A DNA stretch of 64,000 bases, from positions 36,680,391 to 36,744,390 of the forward strand of contig OY735222.1 of NCBI GenBank assembly GCA_963457665.1. Direction: 5' to 3'. The translations under genes and the position numbers were made by a program. Shown in pieces: positions 36,390 through 48,299 of the stretch. How positions within the stretch are numbered: position 1 is the stretch's first letter; each line of letters begins with the position of its first letter. Source of the stretch: Thysanoteuthis rhombus (lineage: Eukaryota > Mollusca > Cephalopoda > Oegopsida > Thysanoteuthidae). The notes below the pieces were generated by a model. It was not told the origin of the DNA. It worked only from the letters and a program-made list of their open reading frames with translations, and searched no databases.

Positions 36390-38790
36390 ATTCCTTTCCA
36401 ATTCTTTAAAGGGCTTCTGGTAGTTTCCATTTTTGTTTTTCTTCCTCATACTCTTAGCCAGGTCCATGACTTTTTAGGTTACTGTTTTACCTATGACAGT
36501 GTTTCTATTGTTCGCGCTATGGGTGTCCGTCAACGTCGTCTTCATCTTCGTCATTCCTTGATATATTCCAATAAAATTTTAGTGTGTGGGCTTGTGAAGA
36601 GATTCTACATGAGGTGAGTTATGGCCGATCCGATTGTTCGTATGCATTTTTTAAGCAAAAACATTGTTTTTATTTATGGGAAAATTTTCTCAAATCTTGA
36701 CTGACTTTACTGAAATTTGACAAATATGTTGACAAAATCCTGGGAATTGAAAAATGGTAAGTTACCGTTGATCTTATTGTTTCTCGAGATTTCATTTGTA
36801 AATAACTGTGTCAACAAGCGAAAAAAAAAAAAAGGAAAAAAAAGAAAAACTTTGAAAGTGCAATGAAAATTGTTATATAGGTTCTTAGGCACCTGATTAT
36901 TGAAGAAAATAACGTTTTTAGGAATTTCATGGTTTGAAAATTCCCTTTGATCTACTCAGTATTATTTTTTAGTTAAAAAAAAAAAAGGATTTTCGAATGT
37001 CGATTTTCAAAACAAACACACTGTTCTGCTGAGAAGATTGGTAAAATTCATTTTCCTCTATGGATTCGGGTCAGATTCACCTCAACCAAGTACATATCTA
37101 TGAGAATGTCCAACAACTCCCATGAGTTTTGCAGTGACGAGTACATGGGGATGCATTTTCACCAATTTATCAATGAAACATTCAAAATTGTTCTTCAAAT
37201 ACGTTTTTCTTGAGACGCTTTTATTCTCATCTGATGACATTTTTAAGATTGTCAGTTCATCGCTGCAATGAAGCAGACAGAATGGCATTCCTTTTAAAAA
37301 TTCCATTGTTGGACCAATACATAACAATATATTTACAGGACGTGAGTGACATTTAATACATGGTGTTATCATAAATATCTACTAAGCACGGTCTAGCCTG
37401 GCACATGATCAGAAATGTGGGACACCCAGTGAGGATCGAACTCTCTACACAGTAGTAATAGTCTTCTAGACTTGCTCGTTGATCATTACCCACAATGAGA
37501 CGCCTGTGTATAAAATAATAAAGGAAGACTATGCATATTTTACGAAGACATAATTATCTCTTCCAATTGTTAATACAATTTGACACAGCTTGGTTACATA
37601 ATGTTTGCTGCCTAGGCAAATTAGGACATTATCACCATCGGGGTGTGATAAAGCGATTTCGTAATATGTAACGCAGAATTCCGACCAAATGTGCCGTTCA
37701 AATGCTTGTGCTAAAGTTTTGTTGATGGCACGAATTTTGCGTATTATTCTAATTGAAACTTCGAACCAATCAACCAATAAGGAACTGAATAAAACCTTTT
37801 TACATCCAATCTTTATTTGTAAAAGATAGTTTAGATCTCCCGGTCTTCACCCTTCTTATTATGTCTTCTGTGTGTGTTTCTATGTCCTCACTAACTGTGA
37901 AATGCCACTTTTCATCCTGCTGCTTATTGCGGTTCCAGAAACAAGCATCTAATGAACTCTTAATTAGGGGTTCAGCTTTGAATGGGTCCATTTTCAACAA
38001 TAATAGATTATTTGTGCCTCCCTGGGAGCTGATTGGCCTCGTGGAGGCTTTCCTGTGTTACCATGGTTTCTCACACCCTGATCACCATTATAACTATCCC
38101 CACCATCATAATTATCACCAACAGAACAAGAGAAGAAGGCTTCCTCTCGATACACAATGGAATGAAACTGAAGTGACCCCCTCCGGGGAGCAAGTCTAGG
38201 CGAAGCGTATGGAGATCCAGAGATGCCCAATCGACAGAACCCCCACTTTCAGCCTCGCTTTGAGTGCAATACGTTTGGCATTAGCTTGGCTACAATAACT
38301 GTCGAAAAGACGTCATATTTGCATATAACTGTCTTAAGAGGGTTCCAATCGCTGATTTGGTATCAGAATTGTCCTTCTCCTAAACTGGTTGCTTTCGCTG
38401 CTATTTTAGCTGAGGTAAGAAGAGATAGATCCATGCTTTGACCATGGCATTACTGCGAATCCTCATTCCCATTACATCATGACCACTACCCCAATCATCA
38501 TCACGATCATTATCTTCGTTATCAACCCCTTACCAACATCATAGCAACAACTATTACTACTGACTGGCCCCCATCTGAATGTTATTACTTTTTGGAAAGG
38601 TAAGATAGGTATAGAGGAGTAGTTTGCCCAAGTATTCACTCATACACTCTCTTTCCCAACAAAGATTGGGGTATGACAGAGACGAAAAATCTTAGTCAAG
38701 ATATAAGGTAGAACACACGAACCTGTATTCATTTCTTTCTCAAAGCTACAGTAGATATGCCGCCATCTTTGTCATCTACTTTTTATATGA
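36390..38790. other. Non-coding stretch with small unassigned frames
   Basis: Minus-strand frames at 37082-37372, 37529-37777 and 37800-38000 have mixed, protein-like composition but no domain I recognise. They could be pieces of one decayed transposase. A minus-strand tRNA-like segment (GAGTTCGATCCTC) lies near 37395-37500. Confidence 0.3.
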
Positions 38791-38794
38791 CGAA

Positions 38795-39112
38795 CAAACT
38801 CCAAATTCTATTCCGACTAAAGATGATTATTGCAACGTTTGTACTGTATGCATGTATGAAAAATCATAAAGAAATATCATAATCTATCAAGAATGAAATA
38901 AGCCCGTACGTATCTGTGTAATGAATTTCCGTTGGTCACTAGTACTTGTTAACAAAGCTCAGTCATTGAGACAGTCTCTTAGCAAACCGTTTGTTGTGAG
39001 TTCAAATCACAGCAATGGAATGTGGATTTACAAATCGTTTCTTTTTGGTGAGGCTTGTTCTTGTTACGGTAGGAAAACAAAATCCCTTAGACTTTGTATT
39101 GGAGTTTGACAA
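38795..39112 (+). repeat. Composite dispersed repeat S3, copy 1
   Basis: Shares ordered words with 46765-47112: a TCCGACTAAAGATGATTATT-like module, ATGAAATAAGCCC, a CAAATCACAG-like tRNA-type word, then TTGTTCTTGTTACGG, AAAACAAA and GACTTTGT. The shared order over about 300 bp indicates one element family with a tRNA-like middle part. Confidence 0.6.
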
Positions 39113-39204
39113 AAGTCTCTTATTCGACATAGTTTGCTAGCTCTTTTCAATTTTGGAGGGTGACGGGTCCAAAACATTCTGGATTTATCTAAGAGTGAGT
39201 ACAA

Positions 39205-39270
39205 ACAGCCCTTGCTGAGATTCGAACTCGGTTTGCCGATTCCATTTTCCGGGTTGATAATCGTTACATA
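39205..39270 (-). repeat. SINE S2 head fragment, minus strand
   Basis: The minus strand reads GGAATCGGCAAACCGAGTTC then GAATCTCAGCAAGGGC, close to GGAATCGGCGAACCGAGTTC at about 42161. The S2 body is not present. Confidence 0.5.
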
Positions 39271-39809
39271 AATATGGCATCCTCACTACTTATAGCTTAA
39301 TCAATCAATGAGATCACCATTATCACCGGTATATTATTAAGGCCACCTCTCCAACGGCACCGCCACCATCATTAGCATCGTGTCTATCCATTATCGCGCT
39401 ACTTTTATGTTCTGACCATCGTTCCATTTCGATTGAAAGACGAACCAGAGTTTTTCTAATTGCCGACATCTCCGTAACCCACGTGACCCACGTGACGCCT
39501 TCCGTTATATCAAGGCCGGGAAACTCCATCTTTTTTTTTGTCCGTCTTCACAATACTTGGCTCAGGACGACATTTCCTCTTGCTTTTTGATCTAAGCAAA
39601 TTATTTCCACTCAGTGACGCTCACGGGTCCAAATTTTCCCGACGATCCTTCTTTCTTTTTTTTCCTCTCTTTCTGAATTTTGAATCTGTTCATCATCCAA
39701 CGCCCTCTCTTTCTCTACCCTTTCTCTCTTAGCCTTTATTTGTTGTTCTTGCGTTGATTTTTCTCTTCTCTTTTGCCCTCGTCTTTCTTTTTTTATTTCT
39801 CTAAACTAG

Positions 39810-40128
39810 CAGTTCCCAACCGGGGAGGAATTTCTCGCAAGGGTAGAATTCAGGTAATCTAAGGGGGATGAGGTTATAAGGTAAGAAAAAAAAAAAGAAT
39901 GTTTATTCTAATTATTTTCTCTTGATTTCTTTGAGTAGCAAATACACAGCTGCAGATGAACAATTATAGAATTGAACGAATTCTTATTATAAAGCTGTCA
40001 AATTATACGCAAAATAAAATAATTATCTTAAATTGTTCTTTGTTTCAACTTACTTAAATGGAAGGGGGAAACTAGTAATCTTTATTGACAAAGGTTGGGG
40101 ATGGCTTTGAAAAGGTTGGGGACAACAG
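39810..40128. mobile_element. hAT-type non-autonomous element
   Basis: The left end CAGTTCCCAACCGGGG and right end GGTTGGGGACAACAG are inverted and match the common hAT terminal pattern. The AT-rich interior has no transposase. No clear 8-bp target duplication was found. Confidence 0.5.
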
Positions 40129-40380
40129 TTCTCGAACAGTGTGCCGCGGTGCAATAGTGTGCCGCAACTATTTCCAAGTGTGTCGCATATGCAAAGATGA
40201 GCCTTGAAAGTGTCCAGAAATTCGGTATGTCTGACTTTTGTTAGAGTTAAAAAATTTAGACCTTTATTCCTTATTATGGATAGAGAAAAACACGCTCTAA
40301 ATTGGTTTTTAGATTGTTCAATATCCAATGTAAGGTTTTTGTTAAGTGTGTCCTCAAACTAAGGAATCAATCTCATTTAT
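40126..40380. mobile_element. Possible second hAT-type fragment, adjacent
   Basis: Begins CAGTTCTCGAACAGTGTGCC then GCGGTGCAATAGTGTGCCGC, a text style typical of hAT ends. The opposite end was not found. The frame on the minus strand (40050-40328) crosses both elements and is probably not a protein. Confidence 0.35.
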
Positions 40381-40422
40381 TTGTTTTTTTTTTTGTTTTT
40401 AATTTACTTCCCGACTAAAGGA

Positions 40423-40535
40423 AAGGGAATTAACATTGATCACCCCCTTTTTCAATTATTTTGATTGGTCAACACAGCATTCTGCCAAAAGATATTGGTC
40501 ACGAGACGATTTCTATCGAGTTACTAACCCGTTCT
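40423..40535 (+). repeat. Dispersed repeat, copy 2 (partner at 1.6 kb)
   Basis: TTGATCACCC, TTTTTCAATT, TTTGATTG, CTGCCAAAAGATATTGGTCAC match 1592-1705 in order. Confidence 0.5.
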
Positions 40536-40539
40536 AACG

Positions 40540-41330
40540 TATTTCAATATTTTGTTCCTTTCATTTATTTTCTTCTTCCTCTTTTTGTTTAATTCAATTT
40601 CAGATTCGATTTCTCCTTCTCAAATCCAGAACATTTCGAACATTTTCTTTCATTTGTGACCCCTTTGAATCAGACGATATTTTCGTGACCCCCCCCCGCC
40701 CGATAGCAGAAAAGTAATAAGTACTAAGACTGTATATGATAAGTCCTTAGTCGTAACAACAGGTCTAGTTAGTCAGTCAATATAAACAGTCACACGATCG
40801 ACGTAATTTGGGAGCATACTGTATTGGGAGTGAACAATTGAAAAATTTTCAGTCCTCGAGCTCCTACGTGTGATATATGCATACATACATACAGACAAAC
40901 GTAGCCAGTCAGACACGTTAAAAACTGGAGAAACCTCTGTCGACGGTTTTGTTTGACGGTTTCAAACGACAGTCAATTAATCCAGCTGAATTCTAATTTC
41001 AAACTTACTGTAATTCTTCCAGTGAATTGCTTGTTTCAGAAATTCGTCCACATAGAATATCATTTGACATTTTCTCTAATTCTTAGACATTTTTTTGTGT
41101 TCCTGCATCCCTTAGCAGGGTATCGACTCTTGTCTGAGTCTTAATACGACTCAGTCTCCTTTTTTATAGATTGCTTTATGGGTTACCGATTCATTTCTTC
41201 GTTCCATTTCTTCTTTATGGGAGTGCCAGTGGCCAAGTTTCAGTCAAGTTTTTATGCAAGAAATAATGTGAGTTTTTCAAGATATAACAAATTCAAAGTC
41301 ACTTCTCAACGTAATCGCATGCATGTATAT
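40540..41330. other. Non-coding stretch, no feature recognised
   Basis: AT-rich DNA with a C-run near 40690 and a TACATACATACAGA-type tract near 40882. No gene-like signal. Confidence 0.35.
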
Positions 41331-41385
41331 ACATAAGCATCCATACATACAGTTATATAAAAAGAATAGACAATTGAAGAAAATA

Positions 41386-41470
41386 GGGCTGCTACAGGAA
41401 TCGAACCTACCATCGGTAGGGGAGCTGCTTCAACGTAGCGTTGCTTGTATCATTGAGTTAAACAGCTGCC
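41386..41470 (-). repeat. tRNA-like SINE head S1, copy a
   Basis: The minus strand carries TTTAACTCAATGATACAAGC (A-box-like) and AGGTTCGATTCCTGTAGC (B-box-like). It is close to copy d at 59281-59368. The flanking sequence beyond it also matches copy d. Confidence 0.65.
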
Positions 41471-41576
41471 AGTAATGCAGTGGCCCAAATAACTGTTTTG
41501 ACTCTAAATTCTCATCTTGTCTATTCACGGTCTATATCTGCTCTATTTGTTTCTTTCGACGCGACATTTATATTAT

Positions 41577-41722
41577 CAAGAAACGGATATATATCCCGAC
41601 AGAATGATTATAAATTGTAATATATTGTATTGAAACTCTCATTTGAAATGATCCCCTGTTATTACTCGATGAATCTGTCATTTGGCCAATACAACGTAAA
41701 TAGAATAAACAATGAAATAAAA
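41577..41722 (+). repeat. Arm sequence of the S1 repeat
   Basis: GAATGATTATAAATTG, then ATTGAAACTCTCATTTGAAATGATC, then TTTGGCC and GTAAATAGAATAAACAATG match 59150-59262 (same orientation), and inverted 59459-59575. Confidence 0.65.
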
Positions 41723-41810
41723 TGAGGCTGCCGCAGGAAGCAAACCTAAGACCGCAGGTGTTTAGCTCAATGGTAAGGACAACGCTATTTTGAAGCAGTT
41801 ACCCTTCACC
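41723..41810. repeat. Chimeric S1 head, copy b
   Basis: The first half (GGCTGCCGCAGGAAGCAAAC) is in minus orientation like copy a. It switches abruptly near 41758 to plus orientation (TTTAGCTCAATGGTAAGGAC, a good A-box-like word). This is a junction of two opposed halves. Confidence 0.55.
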
Positions 41811-42123
41811 AAAAAGTTATACATATCATGTACATTTCCTCAGACTTTTACTTAAAGCAATTGAAATGTAAATGCATGTTTATATATAACTGTGTTTTTA
41901 TGGATGCTTCTGTGTATATGTGTATGCGATTGTATATGGGTGTCATTGTGTATTTGCATATATCTTCCCGCCACTACCAATACCACCATCACCAAAAAAC
42001 GTGACCTCTACGAAAGAAAAAAAAAATGAAAATGAGGTCACATTAAGATTGAATTTTGCGACCCTGAGCAAGGTCTAGGCTGCTGTGAGACCGGGCAGTA
42101 CCCGGGCTGGCCTTGGACCGGCA

Positions 42124-42300
42124 CCACCAGAGTATCCAAGCGGTTAGCAGCACGGCAAAAGGAATCGGCGAACCGAGTTCAAACTCTGACTGAGACAGAG
42201 ACTGGCTCTAGCGTTTTTGGAAAAGGCATGAATCCACCACTTATTCCCCATTTGGGATAAAATGGCGGGGGTGGAGTGAGTGATGCTTATCAGATACTAG
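42124..42300 (+). repeat. SINE-like repeat S2, + strand copy
   Basis: The head TATCCAAGCGGTTAGCAGCA resembles a tRNA A-box region and GAACCGAGTTCAAACTCTG a B box. The body contains GGAAAAGGCATGAATCCACC, shared with the 12.1 and 62.8 kb copies. Confidence 0.65.
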
Positions 42301-42981
42301 TCTTTTCCTCAAGGAAAACCTCGAAAAACTCTGAAGTCTTGACTACAGATAAAGTTATATGTGGTGCCAGGGCAGGGACAGCTGAAACCAGAACCAGCAT
42401 AAGGACACTACTTCACTTTTCCATCTCTTCTTTTCTCTGAGTTAAATAATTTCTTTTCTGGATTTTCTTTCGTTTTCAACAATTATTTTTTTTAAATTTG
42501 TGCTGTTAATTACATTCTCACGTTTTTGATGTGTCGGTGCATCTCTATTACACTCTTTTCAGTCGGTTCCAGTTACGTTAGACAGAGTTAGGAAGAGAAT
42601 GAGTGACGCCATTAATGCCACAATGTCATAATACAAAATCGAAGGTTCGCATTTTTTGTTTTCAAAAAAGCAAAAATGGCCCCGTAACGCCAAAAATGTC
42701 CATTTACAATTTTTTTTGAAAATGATACGCACAATATATCATATATATATGAGAATCAATTGATACAAAGAAAAACAACTTTCACTTCTTCCGCCTCCTC
42801 CCATTACTATTACTGCAGATAGTGTACGCATCATTGAACTTAAGGTTCTTGTTTTTTCATCTACAATTTTGCTTTTATCCAAACTCTCTTTCTTAAAAAG
42901 ATCATACACTTTCATTTCAGTCTCTTTTACTCTCACGCTTTCCCCATCATTGTCTCCTTTCCTCAATGGTATTTCCCCAGC

Positions 42982-42985
<4 letters not shown>

Positions 42986-43038
<53 letters not shown>

Positions 43039-43116
43039 GCTAGATAATCCCCTTAACGCTTTGGTCCCACACCAAAACCTCTCACACCACAATCTCGACC
43101 GAAAAAAAAGCACAAA

Positions 43117-43175
<59 letters not shown>

Positions 43176-43210
43176 GTGTGTGTGTGTGTGTGTGTATGTG
43201 TGTGTGTATT
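42986..43210. repeat. Paired (AT)n arrays, second followed by (TG)n
   Basis: AT runs at about 42986-43036 and 43119-43173, then TG repeats to about 43208. Both AT runs start a cluster of six within 2.2 kb. Confidence 0.95.
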
Positions 43211-43359
43211 TCCAGTTGCTGTATTAGGTAATCGTAATAATGATATTAAAAATAATATTAAAAGAAGAAGAATGTTGATGCTGATAAAGATAATATAATG
43301 TTTATGATACGTACCCAATACGAAAGCTACAGCGACAAGATATATCTACTACTACAACA

Positions 43360-43395
43360 GATGATGATGATGATGATGATAATGATGATGATGAT
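43360..43395. repeat. (GAT)n microsatellite
   Basis: GATGATGATGATGAT with an interruption. It is not preceded by recognisable LINE coding sequence. Confidence 0.9.
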
Positions 43396-44064
43396 TATAG
43401 CGTTGATGCTGATATTAAAGAAGAAAAAGAAAAGGCTGATCGGTATATTGCGTCTGTCTAATCACTTAACTTCTCCACTTCGAGGCTGGTGATGACTTTG
43501 CGATTAATTTCTCAGAAACAGCTTCCTGCCGGCCATTTTTGGCCAAACGTGTCAAATTCTATCTGCTCCGTGATTCGTTCGTCCTACCGTCGCCAATTTT
43601 TTATTCATAAAGATATTGCCTTGGCTGACAATAATGGAACCATGACTTTCGGCGCGACTGAGAGATGCGGGTTGAAAACTTTTCGGCTAAAAGGAGTCAC
43701 CTGGTTCTCGTTTCACCTTTCGGCAATGTCAGGTTGATGAAATAGTCGACCTAGGGTTCGATTTCTGAAATGGTCAGCAGCATTTAGGGAATGGGCCTGG
43801 AACATAATTTATTTCAGCTTTTATGCTATCAGTGGAGATCACTGCTTTGCAGGTCGAGAATTATCTAATACATCCGCACATATGTGTATATCTCCTTGAA
43901 ATTTTAAAATGTGTTTACGGTTTGAAGATGTGAAGCTTTCTGGACATGTATGTGTGTGTGTGTGTATGTGTTAGAGTATGCATGTGTGTATGTGTTTGAG
44001 TATGTGTGTGTGTTTGAGTATGCATGTGTGTGTGGGAGGTATTATAATGTATTACCATGATATT

Positions 44065-44394
<330 letters not shown>

Positions 44395-44668
44395 CACCTT
44401 TTATGAAATAAACTCCATGTATGACATAAGCTCTACATCAAAATCATTGATCAATGCTGTCAGGGTGAAAAATAAATATAACTGTTTTGTTCTTAAATAT
44501 CAGAAATGGTCACATTGTAACCCAACAAGAATAAATTTACACATAGTGCCATAATATCGAAGAAAGAATTTACATTGATTACATAAACAGATATTGGAAA
44601 AGTAACAGTCACAAAAAATTGAAGAAGTTTTCCGATGTGTTCAATGTTTAAATCTCTAAAGGTTTCTA

Positions 44669-44669
<1 letters not shown>

Positions 44670-44719
<50 letters not shown>
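44670..44719. repeat. (AT)n microsatellite
   Basis: AT run directly left of the inverted repeat at 44728-44816. Confidence 0.95.
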
Positions 44720-44720
<1 letters not shown>

Positions 44721-44727
44721 TATCGGA

Positions 44728-44816
44728 GAGAAAACACAAGGCACGTGTTTCATGCTGGATCCATTTTTTAAGAGTGGTAAATAATCAACCATGAAACACG
44801 TATAGGGTGTTTTCTC
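44728..44816. repeat. Imperfect 27-bp inverted repeat (stem-loop)
   Basis: The left arm GAGAAAACACAAGGCACGTG plus TTTCATG (44728-44754) pairs with 44790-44816, whose reverse complement is GAGAAAACACCCTATACGTG plus TTTCATG. The loop is 35 nt. It lies between an (AT)n run and a (TC)n run. Confidence 0.75.
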
Positions 44817-44819
44817 TTT

Positions 44820-44825
<6 letters not shown>

Positions 44826-44867
<42 letters not shown>

Positions 44868-45081
44868 ATCTATGTATCTATCTATTTCGGATCTTGATAC
44901 TAATGCTGGTTCCATTATTTGTCTTGTAGCCCTATCCATTTTTGTATTTTTCGGGAATGTAGCCCTATTTTTTAAGATTTAATAAATGCAAAAATGGCGA
45001 GGAAAAATTAGAGAGACTTGAAAGGCAAATAAGAGAATCCACAATAATATCAGAATCCGAAAGCAGAAAAAAAGAGACCCA

Positions 45082-45164
<83 letters not shown>

Positions 45165-45166
45165 AA
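44826..45166. repeat. (TC)n, (AT)n and (GA)n arrays
   Basis: TC repeats at 44826-44862, AT repeats at about 45085-45137 and GA repeats to 45166. Frames here (IYIYIY, SLSLSL, REREREE) are artefacts. Confidence 0.95.
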
Positions 45167-45239
45167 GTTCTAGAAGTTTCGAGTATAGAATGCCCTTGAA
45201 TCTTTTCAATCCAGGGTACGTACAGGTTAGTTTTCAATC

Positions 45240-46350
45240 ATTGTAATTGTAAGTTTTACTTGCATCGAAGTATTCACAGTGAGTGAAAATTTTTGATATC
45301 CTTCAAGTAGCTGAGACTCTGTAGTATGATTTCAAAGTGGGTTTCAGCGAATCGGAGAAAAGACTCTCGACCGTACGACAGCTCATGAGGGGTTCTTCAA
45401 GTTTCAGGTCAGTGGATTCGAAACATTGGATAAGCATTGGAATAGATGAATTGCGCCAATTGTGGAAGACATGCCTTGGTTTACCTGCCGAGAGATGTCA
45501 GTTTATCCTTTTTTCGCATCTTGAGTTATTTTTTGCAGCATTCGATAAAGATTTCTGAAAGAGGAAATTGAATACTGCACACGCCGTGATGGATGCCAAT
45601 CGGACTCGCCATTTCGGAGCATGCGCGTCTTTTATTTCCTCGAAGTGCAAGTATACGTCACAAGTGATAAAAATAGTGATTGACAGTTAAGGAAAATACC
45701 ACCGTCACACCATAGCCAAAGTTGCATTAAACAAAGGTTGCTGGTAAGGTTTGAGGCATTGTTTACTGAGAACTGCTCGATCACTACAAAACCAACACTG
45801 TCGGAGTGTACTGTGACTGATACAAAAGCCGGAAAATGCTCACAACAACGAAAAATCTGTCTGTTGTCCTAATTGATTTTAGAAATGAAACAACATAGTG
45901 AAAGTTGAAATTTAGATGTTTCTGTGGTTCCTTTAATTTCTAAGAATAGAAGCTTTAATTAATGTGTTCAGTTCTCAAAAATCGGGAAGATTTTTTTCAT
46001 TAAGGCTCATGTCAAATATTAAAAATTAAAAAGAAAAAATAACAATGCACATTCAATAAATTTGGCAATGTTTGAGTGAAGCATAAAAAATCGTCAACAC
46101 CCAAAATTATTTCATAATATTTTGATCGCACAAGACGTTCATTAAAATGTAATTGTTAAAAAATCCATTTTTATGTAAAATTAAAAGAAATTATTTCGGT
46201 GAGACTTAAATCTTTGAAGTCAGAACAAAGAAGAGAAATTAACAAATAAAAATTGAACTTCATAAACTTCCGTTCTATTGACTCAGAATACATGTTTTTA
46301 TAATTTGTATAGATTATTTGTTATGCTTCTCAAAAGAACACCGAATTACT
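45240..46350. other. Non-coding stretch with one unassigned frame
   Basis: A 73-codon + frame at 45337-45558 (DELRQLWKTCLGLPAERCQF) has a protein-like look, continued after a stop by more readable text to about 45860. I recognise no family. It may be a decayed transposon segment. Confidence 0.3.
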
Positions 46351-46357
46351 CAAAATA

Positions 46358-46726
46358 TTGGGTTGGCCAAAAATTCCGTTCTTTTTTGTCGATAGATAGT
46401 ATTAAAAAGGTTTAGTTTTAACTAACCTCATTGAAAAAGATCGTTTTTCGTTGTATTGTGACAGCTGCCATATCGGAATGCATTTAAAAACATTGTCCAG
46501 ATCGGCCTATATTTGTTTATTTAAATGGTATTAAAACGTTTAGTTTTAAATAACTTCTTTAAAAAACGCTTTTGATTGTATTGTGACAGCTGTCATATCA
46601 GAAAAAAAAACTTTTTTTCAATTGTCAAAATTGGCATATTTTTGTTTATTGGTTCTAACATTGAACATGGAAGAAAATAAGCGGTATTTTCGGTATATCA
46701 GGCTTTTTCTTCAAAGAAAGTTATAA
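46358..46726 (+). pseudogene. Mariner (mori-like) 5' fragment with duplicated leader
   Basis: Starts TTGGGTTGGCCAAAAATTCC next to TA, the 5' terminus type of mori/Bmmar-like mariners. An ATG at 46667 opens a 19-codon frame MEENKRYFRYIRLFLQRKL that matches the N-terminal style of that family's transposase, then stops at 46726. The leader is duplicated: 46395-46523 and 46524-46652 share TTTAGTTTTAA, TGTATTGTGACAGCTG and CATATC in order. The rest of the transposase is absent. Confidence 0.65.
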
Positions 46727-46764
46727 ATGAGACTCAAACGCAAATGCAAAAAAAAAAAACCAAA

Positions 46765-47112
46765 CAAAACAAGCCTGGTTGCTGCAGGTTCCCTCCAACT
46801 TCTTCTGAAGAGGATTTCTGCAACTTTTATTTCGTATATACAATAAATAAAAAAAAATAAATAAGAATATATATTGTTTGCATTAATATATCAATTTATG
46901 CGAATGAAATAAGCCCAAGTTTATCTGTACGCTAGATTTTCTTTAATACCTAAGACTAGTCAATTCAACTAAGTCAGCAAGACCGCCTGGTCGTTGAGGA
47001 ATGTGAATTTTGCATATAAACTTTCAATCCTAATGTAGGCGAGGATTGTTCTTGTTCTTGTTACGGCATAAAAACAAAGCTAATTCCAGACTTTGTCTTG
47101 GTGTTTGAAAAA
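46765..47112 (+). repeat. Composite dispersed repeat S3, copy 2
   Basis: Matches 38795-39112 in order (GGTTGCTGCAGG, CTGCAAC, ATGAAATAAGCCC, TTGTTCTTGTTACGGC, AAAACAAAG, CAGACTTTGT). It begins shortly after the mori-type mariner fragment. Confidence 0.6.
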
Positions 47113-47114
47113 AA

Positions 47115-47675
47115 ATATTTGTGCAGTATATGGAGAAGGTACTTTGAATGATTGAACGTGTCTAAAGTGTTTTGGTTAATTTAGTGCTGGATATCTTACG
47201 TTGAACGATGCACCTCAGTCAACCAGTTGAGGCTGACAGTGATCAAATTAATGTATTACTTGAGAATAGTCAATATTTTAGAATGCAGGATACTAACAAT
47301 ATCCAAATCAAGCTTTGAAAATAATTTGAACCAGCTATATTAGTCGCTTTGATGTGTGGCTTCCACATAAGTCAAACGAAAGAAAAAACTCAATCACGCC
47401 ATATATAATTAGCTATTTAAATGCAACAAAAATGTTTCGGTTTTGGAAACGAATTGTAACGAGCAATGAGAAATGGATTCTTCACAACGTTTAAGGCCAG
47501 GGATCGTGGAGCAATTGAAAAGAACTCGCACTAACCGTACCATAGGTTAATCTTCATTCAGTTACAAAAGACAACAAGATAAAAAGTTGTGAGAGGATAG
47601 AATTATGAAGTTGCCTAGAAGATAGCAGAACAAACCAAACAAACGTTTCTGCCAATCCAATACGATCAAGCAAAT
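47115..47675. other. Non-coding stretch, no feature recognised
   Basis: AT-rich DNA between repeat S3 and LINE copy D. No recognisable coding or RNA feature. Confidence 0.35.
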
Positions 47676-47679
47676 CTAT

Positions 47680-48045
47680 ATTCTAACGTGGAACCTGCCA
47701 GAGAGACTGACCCTCAAGCTGAGAACCATGCAATGTGCACAAGTGAGAATCATGCTCAACATAACAGGGAGAGATCATAAGACAGCACAATGTATTAGAG
47801 GAAAAATAATGTTGCAAAAATGACAGAAAAACAGTAGGACATCACGATTCTCAACATGGATCCTCAGAGACCATGTGAAAAACTGTGGTCAGCATAAAAT
47901 GAAATGGCGCAACGTACAAGACAAATTCATAAAGTATTAGCTGTGCGATATCCTTGTTAGAGGGTTCTGGCGAATCTTGGAGAAGGTCTATGTCCGATGA
48001 GAGACAATAGAAGGCTGATGACAACGACGATGCTGATGATGATGA
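47680..48045 (+). pseudogene. RTE-type LINE, 3' fragment (copy D)
   Basis: Encodes LTLKLRTMQCAQVRIML, GRDHKTAQ, then STWILRDHVKNCGQ and FWRILEKVYVR, each matching other copies. It ends GATGCTGATGATGATGATG. Stops are common. Confidence 0.7.
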
Positions 48046-48219
48046 TGTGGTCGTTGTGGCCGTTTAGAAAGTTTACCCAAATGTTATTTTACAATCATGG
48101 AATTATATAGTTCCAATCAAATATAGTTCCATTTAAAAACGTTTTTACGCACCATCGAAACATGATCCCAATGACTACAGATGAATCCCTTGAACGCGAC
48201 AGGGTAGAAGCTGATTAGA

Positions 48220-48298
48220 TGAGGCTTCAGCAGGAAACGAACCTGCGACCGATAAGGTAGCCGCTTTTACATTGAGCTCAGCAGAAACGCGAAGGCTA
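48220..48298 (-). repeat. tRNA-like SINE head S1, copy c
   Basis: The minus strand has TTTCTGCTGAGCTCAATGTA (A-box region) and AGGTTCGTTTCCTGC (B-box-like). Flanks also match copy a: TCTTATCTTGTTCATTCACT to the right. Confidence 0.6.
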
Positions 48299-48299
48299 A

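Noticed and set aside
40050..40328. 92-codon minus-strand frame as a hAT transposase C-terminus
   Set aside because: It crosses the junction of two hAT-type elements and lacks the conserved C-terminal dimerisation words I would expect.
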